From positions 20,549,022 to 20,613,021 of the forward strand of contig NC_051449.1 in assembly GCF_001649575.2 (NCBI RefSeq): a DNA stretch of 64,000 nt. The letters run 5' to 3'. Every line of letters starts with the position of its first letter. The first letter of the stretch is position 1. The notes beneath the pieces were generated by a model. It worked only from the letters and a program-made list of their open reading frames with translations, had not been told where the DNA came from and made no database searches. This document shows, piece after piece, positions 59,901 to 64,000 of the stretch. The translations under genes were made by a program, and so were the position numbers. This stretch comes from Kryptolebias marmoratus. Lineage: Eukaryota > Chordata > Actinopteri > Cyprinodontiformes > Rivulidae.

Positions 59901-61855
59901 AAATGTCTTTAAGAGCAGAACGAAAGAGGCCCTCTTCCTTCTCTCTTCCCACTAGAATGATTAGTATTCAGTTTCATTCAGTCACCGTCGGCCTGGTATC
60001 CATGGTGAAGGGATGGGAGACGACCTCTGATGTTTTGTTTTTGTCGTAGAGGAAAAAAAAAAAAATTCGGCTCATTATGCATATATGTGGAGCGGAACAT
60101 GTGCTTCATTTTCTTCTCCGGATTACACACATGAAGAGCCTGATGTATTGGCCATGAGTGGCTCAGGACTAATGATCGCTGAGACAGCAGGCAGAGAAAT
60201 GATCAAAAGCTTCATGAATGCACAAACAAACTCAATCAAACGCAGTTCCTGACAGCTTTAGACAAACACTACAAATAGTGTAAAGCAGCAAAGCGTGACC
60301 TCACATAAATCTAACAAAATCTTACAACTTACCTTCCTCTTAGACTTGAACACATTGCAGCGAAAAACGTTGCTCTCTCCTTCTCTTGCTATGTAACTGA
60401 AAATCTTTAGGTCTTGAGCGTCATGTGAGACATAGAAGATCCTGACAACACACGAAAGCAGGTCAGTTGATTGTTGATGAACCAATTTAATATAAAGTGT
60501 GCCGTATGTTTTCCTAAGAGAATGAAGGCAGCCCACCTGTGGATGGGATCTTGTGTCACCAAGACGGTGTTTTCGTCCCAGGACCACCCTTTTCTCTGTA
60601 GCAACAAAAACCCCAGACATAATCAGACACAAAGGACAAAAAAATACAACAGGAATACCACCAACGGTACTTAATACACCTGTCAGAACATAAGCAAACA
60701 AAATCCAAAGCATGAATTCCCTCACACAATAATCCTGAAATATGTGTCTAGAGTTAGAGCACAGACAAGGGTTCACCTGTGACCTTGACTTTTGACTCCG
60801 TGACCTTGAAATCAATAGGGATCATCCCCAACCCACGAGGTATCCAGCTGACATTCCTTCATTATACAATTGCAGCGTTAGAGCATGGACAAGGTTTCAG
60901 TTTCCGTGTCTGCTGAGGTTGATTAGCTGTGGCGGCTGTGCCAATTGTAGATGTACATCCAATAATTACTTTCTGAGCGTTTCATTAAAATCCATCCAGT
61001 GGTTCGTGAAATATTTTGCTAACAGACAAACTGCTTGACATGGAAACTATCATTTAGCAGCAAAATAAACAAAAAAAATGCTCAACTGTGTCAAACATGT
61101 CACTTGGTTCTAATTTGTCGTAGGTTTTTAGAAAGCTGAAAGACTCCATTAAGGACCTCAGGCAGCAATCTTAACACCACCACGGCTACACCTTCTGCCT
61201 TTTCTTTTGAAAGAGGACAGTGGAGGTTAGGAAACAGGACTCGGGCTTCGGGTGAACTAAAAGGCAAGTGGTTTTCACAGTAACTGGCAAAATGGGCAAA
61301 CGATTTTAGTTGTTGGACTTCATATATGGTGTGATAGAATGTGGGCAGCTGAGGCTCAGGAGGAAGAGCGGCTGTCAGCCAACTGAGGAGCTGGTGAGCA
61401 GATCCCCACCACATGCCGACGTGTCTCTGGGCAAGACACTGAACCCCTGGGTCACCCCCGGTCTGTCTGTCAGTGTTTAAAGGCGATTTTTTGCTCCCTT
61501 ACAGATTTCTTCTGTTTTTGTTCATTTTTAACCCTTAAAATGTTTCAGATCATCAAGCAAATGTTAATATCAAAGACAACCTGAGTAAATCTAAAATGCT
61601 GTTTTTAAATGATTTCAATTATTAAGTGAAAAAAGCTAAAAGCTGGATAGCTTTTGTTCCTTAATAAATCATTTAAAAACTGCATTTTGGATTGACTGAA
61701 CACACAGATATGGGTTATTACATGATCCCCCACCGTTCGTGGAGGTGGGGGATAAAACGTACCTTCTTTTTTTTGCGCAGGAGCACTTTGACAAAATCGG
61801 TGGAGACGAGAATGTTCACCTTCTTTTTCTTTATGTTTTTCAGCTTGAATTCATA
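49248..61855 (-). CDS. nos1ap: Nitric oxide synthase 1 adaptor protein, NOS1AP/CAPON (5' end missing)
   Basis: Cytosolic adaptor that links neuronal NO synthase to other partners through an N-terminal PTB domain and a C-terminal PDZ ligand. Eight exons in reading order: 61763-61855, 60537-60595, 60333-60441, 57522-57657, 57032-57153, 52214-52375, 51198-51366, 49248-49759. Phases close to 453 aa plus stop. The exons for the first part of the PTB domain are absent and should lie right of the window. Landmarks: [18 protein letters not shown] and VKVLL (PTB strands), [59 protein letters not shown] (C-terminal PTB helix); Gln-rich coiled coil in exons 52214-52375 and 51198-51366 ([18 protein letters not shown]); [13 protein letters not shown] opening the last exon; [18 protein letters not shown]-terminus GDEMAV. 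Some introns are filled with family A repeats and a Tc1 relic. Confidence 0.96.
49843..50755 (+). mobile_element. Nearly full-length Tc1-like transposon relic in a nos1ap intron
   Basis: Left end tacaatgggtcataaaagca and right end (reverse complement) tacgctgggctgcaaaagta are imperfect inverted repeats of the fish CAGTGGCTTGCAAAAG type, with TA at both borders. Inside, 50205-50235 encodes [10 protein letters not shown], the Tc1 transposase block. The frame is broken and part of the interior is replaced by unrelated sequence around 50395-50550. Lies in the last nos1ap intron (49760-51197). Confidence 0.75.
50892..50930. repeat. AC microsatellite
   Basis: About 19 AC units in the last nos1ap intron. 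Confidence 0.95.
51530..51860 (+). repeat. Family A dispersed repeat, copy 3
   Basis: Holds 'gtggccatcttgaattggat', 'ctttctgagagtttcattaa', 'agtccatccagtggttcatg' and 'agatattttgctaacagaca'. Lies directly before copy 4 in the same orientation. Confidence 0.75.
51861..52165 (+). repeat. Family A dispersed repeat, copy 4
   Basis: Begins 'ttaacaaatatctttcacaa', then 'cagtgctcagagtataaa', 'cagttgctaccacaccaaat', 'ggttgactccaaaaggtaat', 'cagttgtagacgtacatcca' and 'ggttaatgaaatatttggcc'. Tandem to copy 3; together they take up most of a nos1ap intron of 847 bp (51367-52213). Confidence 0.75.
53350..53940 (+). mobile_element. Mariner-superfamily transposon relic of a different family
   Basis: The plus strand reads as a broken TcMar transposase: 'aaagaggagagggaccacct', 'ctaatgttatgggggtgcat' (VMxWGC region), 'tttcacatctggataggcac' and 'gcccatccagatgatgtc'. 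The order and wording match a fish mariner family distinct from the GGSIM-type copies elsewhere in the window. The start at 53350 carries the common 'ggggtcgccacagtga' word, which may belong to another repeat. Confidence 0.55.
54105..54240. repeat. Dispersed repeat, family C copy
   Basis: Carries 'cagtcttgtcagaattaaat', 'gttgttcaaaaagttgccta', 'caacagataaaacaccaatt' and 'cccacagaacccc', paralleling the copy at 34470-34580. Confidence 0.45.
55419..55676. mobile_element. MITE-like element with CAGTGGTTTCCA ends
   Basis: Left CAGTGGTTTCCAA and right TTGGGAAACACTG are imperfect inverted repeats of the hAT type, 258 bp apart. No matching target duplication was found, so it is old or misbounded. 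Confidence 0.5.
56745..56850 (+). repeat. Family A dispersed repeat, fragment (copy 5)
   Basis: 'agtttaattagttgtagacg', 'tacatccaataagagttttc' and 'tgagagtttcgatcagcg' match the middle part of family A; both ends are missing. Confidence 0.6.
57658..60332. other. nos1ap intron between PTB exons, no other gene seen
   Basis: 2.7-kb intron. Contains family A copy 6 (58587-58880) and AT-rich unique sequence. No other exon recognised. Confidence 0.55.
58587..58880 (+). repeat. Family A dispersed repeat, copy 6
   Basis: 'actctcagctactaccaccc', 'ttagctgtggcggccatctt', 'gagtttcattaaaatctgtt', 'gctactttgctaacaaacaa' and 'tgttgtggtaaaagataag' follow the family A order, with more decay than copies 2-4. 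Confidence 0.65.
60740..60890 (+). repeat. Dispersed repeat, family B copy
   Basis: 'ttgacttttgactccgtgac', 'cttgaaatcaatagggatca' and 'gaggtatccagctgacat' match 29500-29690 in order and orientation. It abuts family A copy 7. Confidence 0.6.
60890..61060 (+). repeat. Family A dispersed repeat, copy 7
   Basis: 'ttgattagctgtggcggctg', 'aattgtagatgtacatccaa', 'cattaaaatccatccagtgg' and 'ttcgtgaaatattttgctaa' match family A; lies in the nos1ap intron 60596-61762. Confidence 0.7.
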
Positions 61856-62899
61856 CTGCGGAGAAAGAAAAAAAAAAGAAACACACAAACCCAGAAATCA
61901 GCCTAAAATTCAATCCAAACAAGCTGATTCCTGTTAAATATTGTAGCCGAGATGGAGGCTTTTACAGATGAAAGAAAGAGGCGGAATATTTTTATCTCCA
62001 TCTCGGGGGAAATGTGAGATTAAGTAAACATTGAGAAACTGTCAGCTTCTGTTTCAGGATGGTTTTTAAGCCTTTAAAAGCAGACTCCCCAGAGGGAGGC
62101 AGACATGAGTGAGACACTTTCATCCCTCTGCGTGATTAATACTTTCACTGCAGGCTCTGAATATCAGTGCACGGAGATTAAAACAACTACGATTTATTTA
62201 AAAAAAAAAAAAGCATGTGCTTTAAAGACTCAAAGTCCAACTTCAGATGACGAGCTGATCAGATGAAGTTCTTTAAATTCAGAGAGTGAACAAACTATCA
62301 TCCAGACTGCACTTGAATATTCTCTGTCATCTCCACTTTGATTTGTGGAAAAAAAAACAAAAAAAACGTCTGAGAGCTGGCTTTTACTTTCAGCAGGACT
62401 GGAGCTGTCTTCTTGTCTTCTATTAACACCACAGAGGAGAGGATGTTGGGAACTTTGGTATCAGCAGCACAAGTGATGGTTGTGAGTTTAGCTTTTCGAG
62501 AAAAATCCAAAGCAGTGAGTCTATAAGGGCGCGACTTCTTGACTTGTGCTCTCAGCCAGTTAATCCACCTTGTTGTTGTGTGGGAGTTCAAGATTTCCAG
62601 GTGAAAGACACGGATCCCTTAACGTGCTTTCTCGCATAAACTGGGCCAGGACGACCATCCGTCTGGGTGCACAGAGCTGTCAGAGGGAGGCGAAGTGGAA
62701 CGCGGGGAGCGCTCCTGTTTTCATGCACATCAGCCTGAAACTATGCGATGCGAGCGCCTCTGCCACAGGTTGAGTCAGCGAACCCCCATTCTTATCTGAG
62801 AGCTGCTGGGAGTGTTTTGAGGACTCATTATGCCCTAAATATTCTGTCCCTCCTCAGAAGGGCAGACTTGAAATTACCACTTTTGCTCACAAAGAGCCT
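61856..62899. other. nos1ap intron upstream of the first visible exon, nothing recognised
   Basis: No exon for the N-terminal part of the NOS1AP PTB domain was found here or further right. The sequence is AT-rich at first with a GC-richer patch near 62600-62760; no domain was recognised. Confidence 0.5.
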
Positions 62900-64000
62900 G
62901 CAGAATTTTGAGATTTAATCAGTGTCTTCCGGAGGTATTTTATAAATCCTGGTTGCTTTTTTGCAGCTTTGTTATGTTGTAACCTGATGCTAAAAATGTT
63001 TTAAATTCATTTGTTTTTTCTCAATAATCTTCCCTTAGTACACCATAATGTCAAAACAAAAACAGATTTGTATACAATTTTGTAAATTTATTAGAAAGAA
63101 AAACCTGAAACATCCCATTTCCCTAAGTATTAGTCCTGAGCTGAAGCACGTTTTGGCAGCAGTTTCAGCTTTGAGTGTTTTTGGGTTTGATGTGTCAAAC
63201 TTTGCACACCTGGGTTGGAGGATTTTCTGCTGTTCTTTGATCTGCTGAGCTTCTTTCAAGCTCATTTCAGATGGATGAGGACCACTGATGGAGCCATTTT
63301 CAGTTCTCTCCACAGATATTTGATGGGGTTCAGATCAGGTCTCTTGTTGGTCCACTCTAGGACATTCAGAGTTGTCCCTCAGCCCCTCCTGTGTGTCTCT
63401 GTGTGCTTTGGGTCGTTGTCATGTTGGAAGGTGAACCTTCGGTTCAGTCTGAGTTACTGAGTTCTGTGGAACAGGATTTTAATTGAGGATTTCTCTATAT
63501 GTTGCTTTATTCAGCTTTCCCTCATCCCTGACCAGTCTTCCACTCCCTGCCGCTAAAAACATCCCCACAACACGATGCTGCCCCCACCATGCTTTGCTGT
63601 TAGGATGGTGTTGGGCAGGTGAAGAGCAGAGCTTTGTTTCCTTCAGACATAAAATATTTAGAACTGAGCCCAAAAAGGTTCAGTCATGGTTTCATCAGAC
63701 CAGAGGATCTTGTTCCTCACAGTCTGAGAGTCCTTCAGGTGGACTTTCATGAAACGTTTTGTAGTCTTCCTCAGATCTGAGTCTCTGAGCTCTGAGGCAG
63801 TTCCTCTGACTTCATGGTTTGGTTTCTGCTCTGACTGTCAGCTGGAGGCCTTCTACAGAGAGGTGTGTGCCTTTCCAAATCAGGTCCAATCAATTTTTAT
63901 TCTCTACATGTGGACTCCAGTCATGGTGTAGAAACATCAGCAGAGAGAGAGATGACAGGAACCTGAGCTCAATTTAAAGTGTTATTGCAAAAGGTCTGAA
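62900..64000 (-). mobile_element. Tc1-like transposon relic, cut by the window edge
   Basis: Antisense Tc1 wording is well kept: 'tttgatggggttcagatcag', 'tttgggtcgttgtcatgttg', 'ctttccctcatccctgacca', 'catccccacaacacgatgct', 'gcccccaccatgctttgctg' and 'cagtctgagagtccttcagg'. The reverse complement gives the GGGxI transposase block near 63580. It is the best preserved Tc1 copy of the window, with frameshifts, and continues to the right. Confidence 0.75.

Noticed and set aside
60258..60815. 185-codon minus-strand open frame
   Set aside because: Only two parts of it are nos1ap exons (60333-60441 and 60537-60595); the rest is intron read-through. Splice sites at both exons are clear.

Overview
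This window is nuclear DNA from a vertebrate, almost certainly a teleost fish. It holds split genes with GT-AG introns and clear vertebrate orthologues. Its repeats are fish-like: many relics of Tc1/mariner transposons, small hAT-type elements, long AC microsatellites and a non-LTR retrotransposon tail. No species can be named from sequence alone. All exons were assembled by hand from splice sites and continuity of the reading frame; no alignment could be run.

Five protein-coding genes were found, all on the minus strand. From left to right they are slc35d1 (1068-5155; nucleotide-sugar transporter, last coding part off the left edge), serbp1 (8117-15923; mRNA/ribosome-binding RGG protein, complete), hsd17b7 (20984-27023; 17beta-hydroxysteroid dehydrogenase 7 / 3-keto-steroid reductase, complete), ddr2 (28565-40916; collagen receptor tyrosine kinase, 16 coding exons, complete) and nos1ap (49248-61855; PTB-domain adaptor of neuronal NO synthase, first exons off the right edge). 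In every internal join the codon phase closes, giving 382 aa for Serbp1, 345 aa for Hsd17b7 and 868 aa for Ddr2.

The genes do not form one pathway. The layout is of synteny interest: slc35d1 and serbp1 correspond to a human 1p31 neighbourhood, hsd17b7-ddr2-nos1ap to human 1q23, and here they lie side by side on one strand.

Between and inside the genes: 5.2-6.6 kb is AT-rich with a poly(A)-tailed retrocopy-like stretch; 16.1-20.9 kb has a LINE 3' end, a G-rich tract and a MITE; 40.9-49.2 kb has no recognisable gene but carries Tc1, Harbinger and MITE relics; 61.9-64 kb ends in a Tc1-like relic. A repeat family (called A here) occurs seven times in one orientation between 44 and 61 kb. No CRISPR array, operon, tRNA or rRNA gene was seen. 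Nothing in the window looks like an undescribed multi-gene system; the best leads are splice-site oddities and transposon insertions within genes.
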